Shown one piece after another: positions 8,801 through 19,500 of a DNA stretch of 24,418 nucleotides; position 1 is the stretch's first letter, and each line of letters begins with the position of its first letter. Source of the DNA: Isoetes engelmannii (lineage: Eukaryota; Streptophyta; Lycopodiopsida; Isoetales; Isoetaceae); assembly GCA_011763485.2 (NCBI GenBank), contig JAANSK020205539.1, positions 1 to 24,418 of the forward strand, written 5' to 3'. The notes under the pieces are model-generated. The model was given only the letters and a program-made list of their open reading frames with translations. It made no database searches and was not told the origin of the DNA. Position numbers and translations under genes: made by a program.

Positions 8801-11800
8801 TGACATGCTGATACTCTTTGGATGAGCCATTATTCAAGGCATATAAGATGAGCTTGATCTCATCCATAGTATCACCTGCTCCATGATACTTTTCTTCTAT
8901 AGCCTTTAATTGCTGAATATAATCTCTCATTTTTGTGCAATCTTGCAACCCCAGATTGTTCATTTTTCCTTGAAGAGAGAGCTGCTTTCCATCACATGCA
9001 TGAACACATGCATTGGGAAGAATAGTGTAGGCTTCTTGAAAGGTGGTCTTATCTCTGATATCACGCATGAATTCTGTTGATATACATGCTCTCAAATGAT
9101 TGAGGGCATAGAAGTCTTTCTTTATGCCCAATACGTCACCTCTTGCAAAGTCATTATGAGGCCCAGTGGCACTAAGATATATCAGGGAACTTGCCAAACT
9201 GTCCGTAAAATTTGGGATAACAAGCTTCCAATATTAGGGATCAAGTTATCCAGATTTAGACCAGTCAGACCTTAATTGCACAATCTTCTTAGATTCTAGG
9301 AATGAAAGACGCCACAGTGGAAATAGTTGTGCTCAAGAATGCACTCACTAAATATTCATACAATTAGCATTTATCCCTTGGCCATCTAAGATTATGCTTA
9401 CCCGATAAATCAATAATCTATTGTGAGAAATGCTTTTTGACGAGTGTTTTTGTTGTTGTGAGGACCCTTTTACTTTGTGTTAGGAACATGCGTGATGATA
9501 GCGTGTGCGCTATCATCTTAAATGGATACTGTCACTTTTCTTTGGTTTTTATTAATATAGTACTGTTTTGGCCGTTAATAAGAATTTGTTGCTTGTACTA
9601 TGTCTGCAGTCCATTTGATGGAGACGTGAATAACGCTGAAGAATTCCTTCCTTCTAACCCTTACCATTTGGTAAACTCCTAGACCCAACGAAAATCAGAA
9701 AAGCTGCTAGCAATCAGAAGCAGTTGTTTTAGTTTTGCTTATTATCTTGACAAGAACTAAACAGTATCTGGAGTATTTAGAATGGTTATAGAAGTGTATA
9801 AGTTGAGAATAAAAAATCTATAAGCTGATTTGCCATCCATAAAAGTTCATGGGGTGTATAGGAAGAAGAAAAACGATGTTTAAGTAATCACAGCTGCTTC
9901 AATGAGCTTTTCCATATTGGTTTATGACACCTGCGTCGTTAGGTGGTTGAGCATTATTTTTAATATGGATAGCCAATTGAAGTGAGGGGTGTTTTGGGCA
10001 CTAATAAATGGGAAGTGTGGGGTGTTTTGGGAACTAATAAATGGTACTGCATGCTATGCATTGTAGAAATGAGCCTCAATTTCATTGCATGTCACAAATA
10101 TAGCACCGTCTTTTACCATATCCAATTGTTTTTGGTGAGAATCGATTTCTAAAGAAGGTTCATTAAATTGCTAAACCGATTGGCCAAAGAGGAACAGGTC
10201 TGTGAAAGCAGTTCATGATGGATGAGCATAACTATGAAGTTTGGAAAACATCTATTTAATAATGTTAGACCAAGTGGGATTGTGGGGATATAAGGTGTAG
10301 GGCTAATCTCTTGACTGACAAATACAAAAGCATATTTGAGTTGGGAAATAACTTTATGGAAAGGCGGTTGGACGCAGCTATGAGAAGGTATAATAGAATC
10401 AAATGCTACAGTACAAAAGGATGATACAAGTAATTGAAGAACATGCAGGTTAGAGAGGCACTTAGCATTTGGTTAATTCTTCAAACAAAAGAAATAGCTT
10501 AAACAACTGCATCTGGTAAAATAATAGGACATAAAAGAAATGCCATGTATGTTGGCACAAGTTTATTAAGCCATTTGGCCGACTAAGTTGTATTACTTCC
10601 AGCTTGGGAGATTTTACTTACAAGTGTTGCAAGAATCCCAAACACTGAGTTCACAGGCAAAAGTGAAAAGCGGTATGTTCTTAGACTCTGCTGTTTTCTC
10701 GCATGGAATTGAATTTTATGTATTTTAGTGGCATAATTTACTGTATTTGATACAATTGGTCATGTGGTTGGTGAAAGGAAGAGTGCTGAGGATGATACTG
10801 ATATGACTAGGATCCAAGCACAGTCTCTTTGTATTTTACAGACCGCATGAACATTCTAATCTTAGTTGTAACCGCATATTAGTGGAAAAGGCCAGAATGC
10901 TGCTACAGGTTTTAAATATGAATAAGACATTTTATTATTAGGGTGTCTCAAGAGAGGCTACCAATTCCATAGTTTTGCCACTGGTGACATGATAGATTTT
11001 CAATTAGGAAGGAGGATAAGGTCGATTGGATATGGGGGAGAAAAGAAAACTGGAAGTTCTCAAAACTTTTGCATACCCGATTGGTGCCAACCATATCTTG
11101 GCAAGCATCAAATTCCACCTTTACTCACTGTGCCATTCTAAGGTTCTAATCCAGAACCAATGGAGTGAACTGAGATGTATGTTTAAACTTGCTTCGGCAG
11201 GGATTGTATTGTGTTTTATGCGTATACCCAATCATGGCTTGATGTGTTAAGGAGCGTTTCAAGGATTTTTGGTTAACAGTTTGGCTCTCAAGTTAGCTGA
11301 TATGACCCGTTCATTTTGCTAGTTGGTGCTTTGATTAGGATGGGGTACTGGACTGTAGCAACTCAGAACTGCTTCATAGTCATGTATGCTTTTCTGAGAG
11401 AGAGAGTTTCTTACCCTTTTTCAGAAGATTCATGTCCTTGCATTTCATCTCTTTACTGCATTAAAGTGTTTATTATCCCTGCTGAGTTCATAATGTGTTT
11501 CCTAATGTCCATAGTCTGTAACTCCTGGGTGGCTATCTCTGTAGGAGCTTTCAGTGACTTGGGAATAACCTGCAAAATCCAGTTAGGTGCTCAAATTTCA
11601 CAAAGTTTCTCTGGATATAAAGGTACTTCTATAATTTTTCTTGAACTGGTGGTTTATGCTCATCTCTGTTAATTTCTGGTTTCTTTATGTCAGCAGATGT
11701 AAGCCAAGATCGACGGCCATATGAGATGCATGGTCTAATAGAGAGTTCCATGGCCGTGGATGACGAAGACTGTTTTCCTGCTATTAAATTAAATGCCACT

Positions 11801-14800
11801 TCTGTCAATGTTGAAGTATACTACAATAAAGCTATCAACTACACATTAATGGTCACTTTTGTATCCATTGAATAAATTCTAGTTATTTTCTTTCTCAAGT
11901 TCATCTGAAGCCGTACCTTCACATATTCTTTCCTAGATATCATTTTTACAGGTCCTCCTGCTTATACGACAAATGGAACACAGTAATACACAATCTGTGA
12001 GTTCTTCAATGCTGTAATTGAAATTTTTTGTTCATGAGGAATATGGGATCATATATTATATGTTATCTTGCAGGGTGCAGCAAAGGTGTCACTTCTGATG
12101 GTTGGTCAACAAGCTATATTGGATGCTTACCTCTGCCTACTCCATCTTACTGCAGGCATTCTTGTTGGTATGCTTATTTTATGAAGCGTCACATTTTGTT
12201 GATATTGTTGGATCCGTTCGCATTTGGGAAGTGGCAATGTTTGCCAATTGGAAAGACCCAAAAAAGATGTCCACAGTTAGAGCTGTTGAGTCATTTACCC
12301 ATAGGGTTTTATTCTTTTTTTAATTCCTCAATTAATTGTCATGTGCTTAATCAGCAAATTGTATTTTTGCTGCAATTGAGTTAAGACACCTTTAAATGCA
12401 CTCCTACAAAAATGCGGATCATAGCACGAGTTCTGTAAGTTCAAATGCATTTGCGAACATCTTGATATCAAAAACAAGATTATGAGCTTGCATGTAGCAG
12501 CAGAGCTGCTGGATCACTACCGCCCATGATATCTCTATACACATTATTAGGGTGAACACCAGTTGCCCATCGTCATTGCTATTGTTGTATCTGACTACAT
12601 GCCTGATGACCGATGACACTTCTGGAATCAAGTGCCATGGGAAACCCCTCAAACAGAATCCATCATGCAATACTTATGCGGATGAGAAGCTGAGAGCTGC
12701 CATATTCAAGTATTTATCAAAGACATCCGACATTACCAACCTTTATATTTATCTTTTTGGGCATCAGAAGAGTAATTGCTCAACAATATCTTGCTCTTTT
12801 TTCCTTAGCTTCAGATTTCTTGTTTTACCTTCAGAAGCTTCAACTGAGTTATTCAGCTTTGGCAGCTCTTTTCCTCTTAATAAAGTGCATGATTGTGATG
12901 CATGAACTCAATTTCCTCATCACTTGACACCTTAAAGATACACAAGTTGCCTTTTCGTCCCTTTCTTTATTCACTTGAACAAGATAAATTATTAGGGATC
13001 TCAGAGGTGTTTATTATGCTTGAACATCTGAGCTGAAACTAAACTCTAGCTTTAGTGGAAAAATGTCTAATGCATGAGCTTCCGAGGGGTCTATAGTCAT
13101 GCCATTTTTCAAGCTGATCTGCTGTTGCACAGTATTGAATCTGAATAGCTGAGAGGTCTCACAGTTCTCGTAGAAAGCATACTCGAATATAAAGATGTTT
13201 TATGGCTGGATCCGAGTTTGGACCTCTAGCAACACCTGAGTTATCACAGTTTAGTTGCCCCGTTTTGGCGTCCACCTGCAAATCCTGGGAAAGATGAACT
13301 AGCCATACTATTTTCTGAATGCCTGTACACATGGTCTTTAATTCTGCTTCTATAGTGCTCAAACTCACTGTTGTTTGCTTCTTAGATGGCCACCTAAGAA
13401 TATGAAGGTCTAATCTCAAGAGATATCCTTTAGTTGAATGTCTACAGTCACTGTCATTACCAGTCTGTATATAGCTGTAAAGTAAAGTCTGCAGATTTTT
13501 GATAAAAAATTCCTGAATTCTTGTACACATGACCTTTGATTCTGCTTCTGTAGTACTTAACCTCACTGTTATTTTTTTAGATGGCCACCTAAGAACATGA
13601 AGGCCTTACCTCAAGAGATATCCTTTAGTTGAATGTCTGTAGTCTATGTCATTACCAGTCTGTATATAGCTGTAAAGTAAAGCCAACAGATCTTCGGTTA
13701 AAAAACTTGTCATTTACTTTGACTTTAAAATAGGCTAAGATTTTTTTTGCTATGTCCAGTGGCTCCTTTTTGGAGTTTGCATGAATCGACTCACTGTCCT
13801 GCTTGTATAATGTGGAATCAAACTGCTCGCCATCTGCATAATAAGTTAAATTCTTTCCCTGTTCGAGTTGCTGTTTTGCTCTGTGTCATATGAACTCATA
13901 AGTGTTCCCTGATATACTTTGCCAAACATTCACTCCCAAGCAGAAATGCTATAAATCAAGCTCATTGATTTCACAACGAGTTGATCTCTGATCTACACTT
14001 TCAAGATCATTAAAAAGAATACGAATCTTGTGATCTATTAATTGATAATTTCAACTGGGATCAGCCTAGACCTGGTAAATACTTCCAGACCGCCTTAAAT
14101 GTTGGATAGGATTTTAGTTGAGGTGTGAGCTTTGATTTTCAAGTGATCGAGCAAGGGCTTTCTCATCCTTATCTGCGCCTTATGTGACTACCATCTTTCT
14201 TGGAACACACTTCAAGTCAATAAGACCAGGTACACTTCAAAAAATTATTCCCAAGTCTGGTAGTTGGTGCCATTCTTAGGATTAGCTTATGGTTCTACAA
14301 AACCCATGTCCAATTAAAGTGCAAGATTCCCAATGCTTTTTAGTGGCGTGCTGGACAATTCTTTCGAAATTTATTCTGAAACCTGAACATCTTCGAAATT
14401 TATCCTGAAACCTGAACATCATCTTGGAGATGCATATTTTCCATTCTATTCTGGTGGATTAATAGAATGCCTCTTGAATGCAAGGAATTTTCTAGCAAGA
14501 CCAGAGATTTGTGCGGAGAAGCCTTTCTCTGAGTTGAGTCAAAGGGCACTTTCTCATGAGAGGAGTGTAGATCCTTCGAAAATTATCAACTACAGCGTTG
14601 GATGGTTCTAATTATGGAAGGGCTTTCAAGTGCGTCCAAAAACTGGGATGCAAAAATGCAACTTTCATCTTCTGAGAGCTGTAGTTGGTGCAAAGCTGAG
14701 GAGGCTTCAACATTTGGTACTTGCAAAGGGTCCTGGAAAATCTAGTAACATATTATGGCTTGACATGTGCCATCATCCGTGCCACACATTAAGATTAAAG

Positions 14801-16208
14801 GTAGTTAGTTTAGTTTCCCACCAGTAGAATTTCTAAAGCAATGGGAGTCTAACATCTGTCATTTGGCATTTTGTGCCTATCTTTCCCATCTTGCATTACT
14901 ATACCAATGACATGCATTTAATTAGCACATTGCATAATGGATCAATGCTAGTATAATTATGCAAATTCATTTTCTAGAAGCTAGAAACATAAACATATTA
15001 TGTTTGCATGGCCTTCTGTTAAGGTTTTAGGAAATAAATTATGTTGGGCTTAATAAATTTTCCAAACTTGATCGTTTGGTTGCTTTATTGGTGCAGAGTC
15101 TTTGTTCAATGCATTTGCAACAGCTGCCTTTTTCAAGTTTGTGATTTTTTCAATATTTGAAATGCGATATTTGCTTGCAATTTGGAAGGCGCGAAGACCT
15201 GTAACTTCAGGGGAAGGATGGGAAGCAATGAGACGTGAACTGTCAATATTATACTCACGTTTCTGTGAGTTTGTCTTTTTGCACTCTTCTTCATGTACGA
15301 TAATTTCTTAATCCTGAACTAGATGTGAAAATCTATTATTTGCAGATGGTTTCTTGCTTGGTGGTATCTTGATAATGTATGAACTTCATAGCATATTGCG
15401 CTATGTTTTGTTTGTTTTCTACTCTTTCTGGATTCCTCAAATTGTGGAAAGCATTGTTCGAGATTCCCGAAAGCCTCTGCATCCCCATTATATCATTGGA
15501 ATGACACTTACACGATTAGCCATACCGTTGTACACATTTGGCTGCCCAAAAAATTTTATGAGGATTGAAACAAGCAGAGCATGGTGTATTGGGCTTGCAA
15601 CACTTATGACAGTTCAAGCAACAATTCTTCTTGTCCAACACTACTTTGGTGCTAGATGGTTCATTCCACGAAAGGTATAACAAAGTAGTAAGAGTAATCT
15701 TAATATCAAATTATTGTTAACCTCATATTTGTGTCTTTCCAGTTCTTGCCTGAAAAGTATAGCTACTTTAGGAGAGTGGATCATGCTGCATTGCAGACTG
15801 CTGTGGCTGATGAAGGAGCTGCAGTCGACTGTGTTATCTGCATGGCAGTTGTTGATGTTGGACAACACTCCAATGAATGCATGGTGAGTTTATTGCTCAA
15901 ATTGGGTACACCCTGCACTATGTAGAACAGTATAAAATTTGAGTGTTCTTAGCATATTATGCAGGCAGTCAAATTCTGCTCATAGTTTTCCGTGTGTTCT
16001 TTCCTTCGTCTTTGTGAATCCTTTCCTAATTCTAGCCTTATACCTTTATTTGCTTAGGCAACTATCGTTTTGTATGCTATTTTGATTTCCATGCCAATGA
16101 CTGCAGGTCACGCCATGTGATCACGTCTTTCATACTGGTTGCTTACAACGATGGATGGATATCAAGATGGAATGCCCTACTTGTCGTCGGACGCTTCCAC
16201 CAATATAG
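2805..16208 (+). CDS. FLY1: Tul1/DSC1-like transmembrane RING-H2 E3 ubiquitin ligase (FLY family)
   Basis: Fourteen exons join in phase to 611 codons: 2805-3050, 3191-3263, 3338-3465, 4079-4200, 9610-9670, 10603-10672, 11545-11622, 11697-11860, 11937-11996, 12074-12167, 15097-15264, 15346-15674, 15743-15883, 16107-16208. All introns are GT-AG. The protein has a hydrophobic N-terminal segment (about residues 45-62) and a lumenal domain with the family phrases GPYPMLNISGTYKGTW, EGVFVWPFRQLR and LNATSVNVEVYYNKA. Several membrane helices follow (about 305-530), then a C-terminal RING-H2 with ligands C561, C564, C582, H584, H587, C590, C601, C604. By homology it ubiquitinates membrane proteins in Golgi/endosomes; Arabidopsis FLY1 affects pectin methylesterification in seed mucilage. 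Exon 1 is least certain: another frame from ATG 2872 also gives a protein-like start but hits a stop at 2995. Intron 4 holds an antisense copia element. FLY1 versus FLY2 cannot be told apart. Confidence 0.92.
4475..5020 (-). repeat. copia 3' long terminal repeat (546 bp)
   Basis: On the plus strand the block begins TGTTAG and ends CTAACA, a perfect 6-bp terminal inverted repeat with the usual TG...CA ends. It directly abuts the polypurine tract, which lies next to the RNase H end, so this is the 3' LTR. On the minus strand a TATAAA box (plus 4945-4950) lies about 70 bp inside the LTR start, as expected for an LTR promoter. The outer flank is TCTGA; no matching target duplication was found because the other LTR is missing. 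Confidence 0.8.
5021..5028 (-). other. polypurine tract
   Basis: The minus strand reads AGGGGGGA immediately before TGTTAG of the LTR. This is the expected position and composition of the plus-strand primer of a copia element, and it defines the LTR boundary. Confidence 0.8.
5101..5590 (-). pseudogene. copia RNase H domain
   Basis: The frame reads GGNPISWKSQKQE, then STTEVELKALT, WLVHLFEDP, YFDNIAAIQHAK, EHMDIKLCFIREQL and TTKEQHADAFTKAL, the ordered motifs of copia RNase H. The acidic positions E (in TEVEL) and D (in FDN) are kept. The part from about 5101 to 5500 is open and ends in a stop just before the polypurine tract; upstream of it a frameshift separates the start of the domain (DSD..., about 5560-5590). 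This is the best preserved region of the element. Confidence 0.9.
5600..6740 (-). pseudogene. copia reverse transcriptase domain, broken
   Basis: The start is clear at about 6430-6640: TYAQAATHDHWKTAMHDEL and WDLVPKPADHNIIGAKWIF are RVT_2 hallmarks, followed by RLVAKGYTQEQGFDY after a stop at about 6425. The catalytic YVDD is intact within ILLYVDDTIMTG at about 6020-6060, and the connection to RNase H shows TLYRQLIGTLL near 5765. The frame is interrupted by several stops and shifts between these blocks, so no functional enzyme can be made from this copy. Confidence 0.9.
7170..7750 (-). pseudogene. copia integrase catalytic core with altered active site
   Basis: The block reads LIHSDICHLPLASLSG (first Asp kept, about 7735-7748), then GLRSNNAKEY, SQNGVATRKNRS, PPNFWTQA, TAVYISNRTHI and FKVFGCLGYATYP. 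The family normally has SDNAKEY and GVAERKN. Here the second catalytic Asp is Asn (codon AAT, plus 7541-7543) and the catalytic Glu is Thr (codon ACG, plus 7433-7435). A stop or shift also separates the first Asp from the rest near 7705. The enzyme would be inactive. Confidence 0.9.
7800..7985 (-). pseudogene. copia GAG-pre-integrase zinc-binding region
   Basis: The frame gives SLWHARYGHANLSAL, then GLPVL and LHCAACMASKSK, an HHCC zinc-finger layout of the GAG-pre-integrase domain. It precedes the integrase core. A 30-bp in-frame tandem repeat (7781-7810 and 7811-7840) duplicates ten codons (K-S-K-x-H-x-R-I-K) just after the second cysteine pair. Confidence 0.85.
8266..8318 (-). pseudogene. 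copia aspartic protease active-site region, Asp replaced by Ala
   Basis: The sequence DDVVWLIASGATKHL matches the retroelement protease signature, normally W-x-x-DSGA-T-x-H. The catalytic aspartate codon is GCT (plus 8295-8297), giving Ala. Everything around it is conserved, which makes the identification firm. Stops occur shortly downstream (near 8240). Confidence 0.85.
8506..8547 (-). pseudogene. copia CCHC zinc knuckle with an in-frame stop
   Basis: The minus strand encodes C-stop-Y-C-GIKG-H-MKRN-C, the C-x2-C-x4-H-x4-C knuckle of a retrotransposon nucleocapsid. The residue after the first cysteine is a TAG codon (plus 8542-8544). It sits between gag and protease, as expected. Confidence 0.85.
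8628..9197 (-). pseudogene. copia gag (UBN2-type) fragment
   Basis: An open frame of about 190 codons contains ACISTEFMRDIRDKTTFQEA, TKMRDYIQQLKAIEEKYHG and ILYALNNGSSKEYQHVKDLI. This fits the helical gag of copia elements. The apparent start is an internal TTG; the frame continues upstream (NFTDSLASSLIYLSATGP), so the N-terminus is missing or diverged. The frame ends before the zinc knuckle. Confidence 0.8.
9986..10045. repeat. 33-bp tandem duplication in intron 5
   Basis: GGGGTGTTTTGGG followed by (C/A)ACTAATAAATGG occurs at 9986 and again at 10019, a period of 33 bp. It lies within intron 5 of the ligase gene and shows no coding sense. Confidence 0.8.
10205..10260 (+). pseudogene. possible gag-like fragment in intron 5
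   Basis: A short frame reads KQFMMDEHNYEVWKTSI before a stop. The N-Y-x-x-W-K pattern is typical of the N-terminal gag segment (DUF4219/UBN2) of copia elements. There is an in-frame stop just upstream and nothing clear downstream, so this is either a small relic or chance. Confidence 0.25.
12168..13040. other. left part of intron 10, nothing recognised
   Basis: Short frames occur on both strands (for example 12419-12670 minus) but show no known domain. The stretch separates exon 10 of the ligase from the copia fragment. Confidence 0.5.
13040..13990 (-). mobile_element. copia fragment (RT tail and RNase H) in intron 10
   Basis: On the minus strand the block starts with the RT-to-RNase H linker (CLGVNVWQSISGNTY, then DGEQFDSTLYKQ at about 13800). 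It continues with RWPSKKQTTVSLSTIEAELKT, WLVHLSQDL, DNSGVA and IKHLYIRVCFLRE, and ends near 13080 with NTVQQQ and a shifted QADQLEKW. The RNase H acidic residues E and D are recognisable. Stops and an internal duplication show it is dead. It is distinct in sequence from the element in intron 4. LTRs were not identified. Confidence 0.85.
13310..13695. repeat. 195-bp tandem duplication inside the copia fragment
   Basis: GTACACATG(G/A), the TTGATTCTGCTTCT-like segment, AGATGGCCACCTAAGAA and TACCAGTCTGTATATAGCTG each occur twice. For example, ATGGCCACC is at 13386 and 13581, a period of 195 bp. The duplication places two copies of the RNase H start in a row, so it arose after or during decay of the element. 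Confidence 0.88.
13991..15096. other. right part of intron 10, little recognised
   Basis: No coding domain or RNA gene is evident. A 29-bp tandem duplication (TTCGAAATTTAT(T/C)CTGAAACC...) lies at 14363-14420. The open frame 14630-14827 (+) is unlike any family I know and is probably chance. Confidence 0.5.
14363..14420. repeat. 29-bp tandem duplication
   Basis: TTCGAAATTTATTCTGAAAC at 14363 recurs at 14392 with one change (T to C), giving two head-to-tail copies with a period of 29 bp. Confidence 0.85.
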
Positions 16209-16541
16209 ATGATTTATGAATAAAAATTATCCGTTTTGTATGTACGGCAATGGGTGTAGGTTTTGGAGGTTGATGCACGTTGTAATAACTCCATTATCTT
16301 GGTGGGAGCTATATATTTGTACAATATGTATGCGCACGTCAAAATCACCTTCATTTTGTGTATAAATATCAATCAAAAGGCTTCAGTTTGAAAATATTCA
16401 TATCATGGATTTTTTTGTACATTGAGGGATACTACTTGTACAGTCATTAGCTGATCCTCATTGTCAGCTTGTTTGTTCAGTTTGTGTTAATTTCTTACAA
16501 CCCTGAAGCCAGATGGGCACAGAGGGAACATAATTGGTATT
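16209..16541. other. shared 3' intergenic region between convergent genes
   Basis: Only 333 bp separate the stop codon of the ligase (16206-16208, +) from that of the kleisin (16542-16544, -). The region is AT-rich, with an AATAAA at 16219-16224 on the plus strand. Both 3' UTRs must lie here, so overlap of the two transcripts is likely. Confidence 0.75.
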
Positions 16542-19500
16542 TCAAAATTCTGTCTTCATAAGCTTCGCTCTTGCTGAAATATGGATACTTTGGAAAGAAT
16601 TTGCTTGCTCCACGTTGATGTAGTCTTTTGTCTTTAGCACCTTTAAGGATGGAAATGTGTGTTTACATTAGCCCATGCATTTACAAAAGCAACTCGCATA
16701 AAAGTTACCAATGTTTCAAAGAACATTCGAGCAGCTTCCCTCCTTGTTTTGCCTATGAGTAGGCGATCAAGACCCAATTCAGGATTGTAGTTTATTTTGC
16801 AATCAGCTCCTAATACTTCGAACCTTGTCTTCAAGTACTGACCCACAGCCCTGTATGATGGGATGATGTTAAGAGATCAGTTAAATAAATAAAATAATTT
16901 TGCTGTCAAACCTGGTGCGGGAAGACCATCCAGAGTTATCATGTGGTTCCTCCTCATGATACTCAGTCTCATAATCTTCAATATCATAAAGGATTATATC
17001 TTTGTCTGTAGAATTACATTTCAATTTTGTAAAACCTTAGATATTTTCAATTACGTTTAAGAAACTAGATAAGTACCTGCCTGATGCTTGTCACCAAGGA
17101 AGTTCAACCCCTGCATCAAAGATTGTTAAATGACATTTTTGTTAGCCAAGAAGTTTACACAACTTACAGATGATTGCTCAGTCGCAAGTATAGCCTTGTT
17201 TTGATCCAAGGTCTCTTCTTCAGACAGATTGACGTCAATGTCCAGTATTGTAATGTTATTTGGCGGGTCCTGATGATGAGCTTGTTCTTCAATGACTCTA
17301 TGGTCCTCAGCCTTTGGTTCTTCATTTCCTGCTATGTTTTCTGTTGGTTCTTCACTCAGTATGTTACTTCCAGTATTTTCGTCCCTGGTAGTCTCATTGG
17401 CTTCAAGAACCCCACTTGCCATATTAATGTCTGTTGATTTATCCTCAACTGTCTCTAGGAATGGATCTTGGACCTCTGCTTGGTGGCCAAGTTCCAGCAC
17501 AGCTTCTGTTTGAGTATCAGCTTGTGCAACCTCATTTATCGGTTTGTTGTCTGTTGTTGGTTTGTTGTGGTCAACACTTATAATTATCTCATCCTGCTCT
17601 GCTTGGCGTTCAAGTTGTACAGTTCCATTTGTTTTTGTGTTTGCATCTGCTTCTGAAGGACCATTTCCCCTTTCAACTACTTGCTCTTTGTTTGGTAGTC
17701 GTTCATGATCAACTTCACTGGTTTCCATATATTTCTCCACTTGAGTGGCTCCGCCAGGCAAGGAGGTACTTGTATCTATGACAGTTCAATGATGTATCAG
17801 CTTATGTCCACATAAGATTCAGTGTAAGTTAGCTCTGTTAACTGTAGGATGAATTGGTTTATATAGCTATGTTCTTTCTATATACTATCTTGTTTCGTAA
17901 CTTAGACTACAAGTGGCTGGCAAATGAGCTAAAATAATCTACTTTCCTTTGTATTCATATCCAACAACTGGCATTAAAAACAAATGGCTTAAAATGCATG
18001 AATAATTTCAGTCTCACATGACCATGGTGAGCCTGGATTGGATTTTTGTTGTTCTCTAAAGGATGAAAACCTAGGATGTGATATGTGCACAAAGTGAAAC
18101 AAGAAGCATGCTTGTTCTTACCATGAATTGTCTCCTGTTGTATTTCAACACATGCTTGTTGCAGACAACTGTCCGATGGTTCTTCACCATTTTTGTAGGT
18201 AGCTACTTCATTCTTGTTGATATGCCCATGATTCTCATGAGAAACTTCTTCCTGATTCCGCTTCTCTAGGTCCATAATTGCTTCATCTGGGCTCAGATAG
18301 TTTTCAGTTGTATCCTTTTCTAGTGTTTGTTTTTCCAAATCAGTCTGCACAGATGTAGATGGCATTTTATCACACGTCTGATTTGTTGGAGTTTCACGGG
18401 CTACAAAAGTATCTTCAGCAATGTTATTTGCAGTAGGCATGAGAGGGTGCTTTGTGCTCCCCACACTTGGTGCATGGTGATAAAGCTCTTGGAGTTTATT
18501 GCACATTCCTGTTCAAGTCCACATAAAGTATGTCTCAGATTTTTTAATTTGATTCACTGTAAGTCTGACAATGTTGTTTAACGTATCTAGATCCATATAG
18601 GAAAGTCAGGGCAGCATGCCCTCTATCTGTACACATAGATTTTAATGCCCATTATAAGAATCTTAACTAGATTTTAGAAGGGACATGAATGATATGCACG
18701 GAGAAAGAAACCCATCTAGCCAGTCTTGTAGTTGTAAAAAAAAGTGTTGTTAAGCACACCAGGAATTAGTGGTTCCATAAATATGAGTTGACCATGAGCT
18801 TCCTTTTCCGCATCCCATATTTCTCGTCGTGTGCAAGGTGCCTTCCTACGTACACGACGTATATCATCTGTACTTGCTAACTGTTGCCTCATTAGACTGT
18901 CAGCAAGAACATGCAATTCCATCAGAGATATAAAAATCAACAGTGTTCATAATTTATTATGTACGGTGCAAGACACATACTCGCCGTGCAATACTGCAGA
19001 CAAATCTAGAGCTTGTTTCCTTCTCTTTGTAACAAGCTTGGGAACAGTTCTTTGCCGTTTTGCAGCTGGTGCTTCGGATGGGGTTGAAATAACTGCCAGA
19101 GCAGGTGTTCGTCTTCCTGCAATTCATGGAAAAAAAATTTCCAATGTCACAGTAAACATGACATCTTGGGTCAAAATTTCAGCAGTGTACCTAAAATGGT
19201 CGCGAGAGCATCGTCATCTCCGGGTAAGTCTGCTTCAGCTGGTGATGGTAAGTTCCTTAAATCTGAACCCAGAAGGTCATTTACAGATGGGGTTCCTTCT
19301 TTGTGAGGAACCATAACATCTTCTACTAACATCACGTGAGAATTAACCAAGTCCAAATCTGGTATTTGACTTGTATCAAGGTTAGTATCTAAAAATCTGA
19401 TATCAGCATTAGGGATAGTATTTTCATCATTTAAATGCTCCCTTCTAGACAGTAGGTCAAGTTCTGGTCGTATATCGGGCACAGAACGAACCTTTTCTAC

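Larger units (their letters stand above)
4475..9240 (-). mobile_element. degenerate Ty1/copia retrotransposon in intron 4 of the ligase gene
   Basis: Reading on the minus strand, the order is gag, zinc knuckle, protease, integrase, reverse transcriptase, RNase H, polypurine tract, LTR. Integrase before RT is the copia order. The 3' LTR is at 4475-5020 and the polypurine tract at 5021-5028. No partner 5' LTR, and no tRNA-Met-type primer binding site, is visible upstream of gag between 9198 and 9600, so the left part is lost or decayed. Frames are broken by many stops and shifts. The element opposes the host gene and sits wholly within a 5.4-kb intron whose flanking exons still splice in phase. 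It is probably an old, immobile copy. Confidence 0.93.

Noticed and set aside
10611-10672. Exon 6 of the ligase starting at 10611 (ILLTSVARIPNTEF)
   Set aside because: Phases can be made to fit, but the acceptor at 10602 gives LGRFYLQVLQES, which matches the family phrase before the next conserved block.
11697-11875. Exon 8 running to the stop after TFVSIE
   Set aside because: A donor at 11861 plus an acceptor at 11936 restores the conserved TF-ISFLQVLLLIRQ sequence; the stop lies in the intron.
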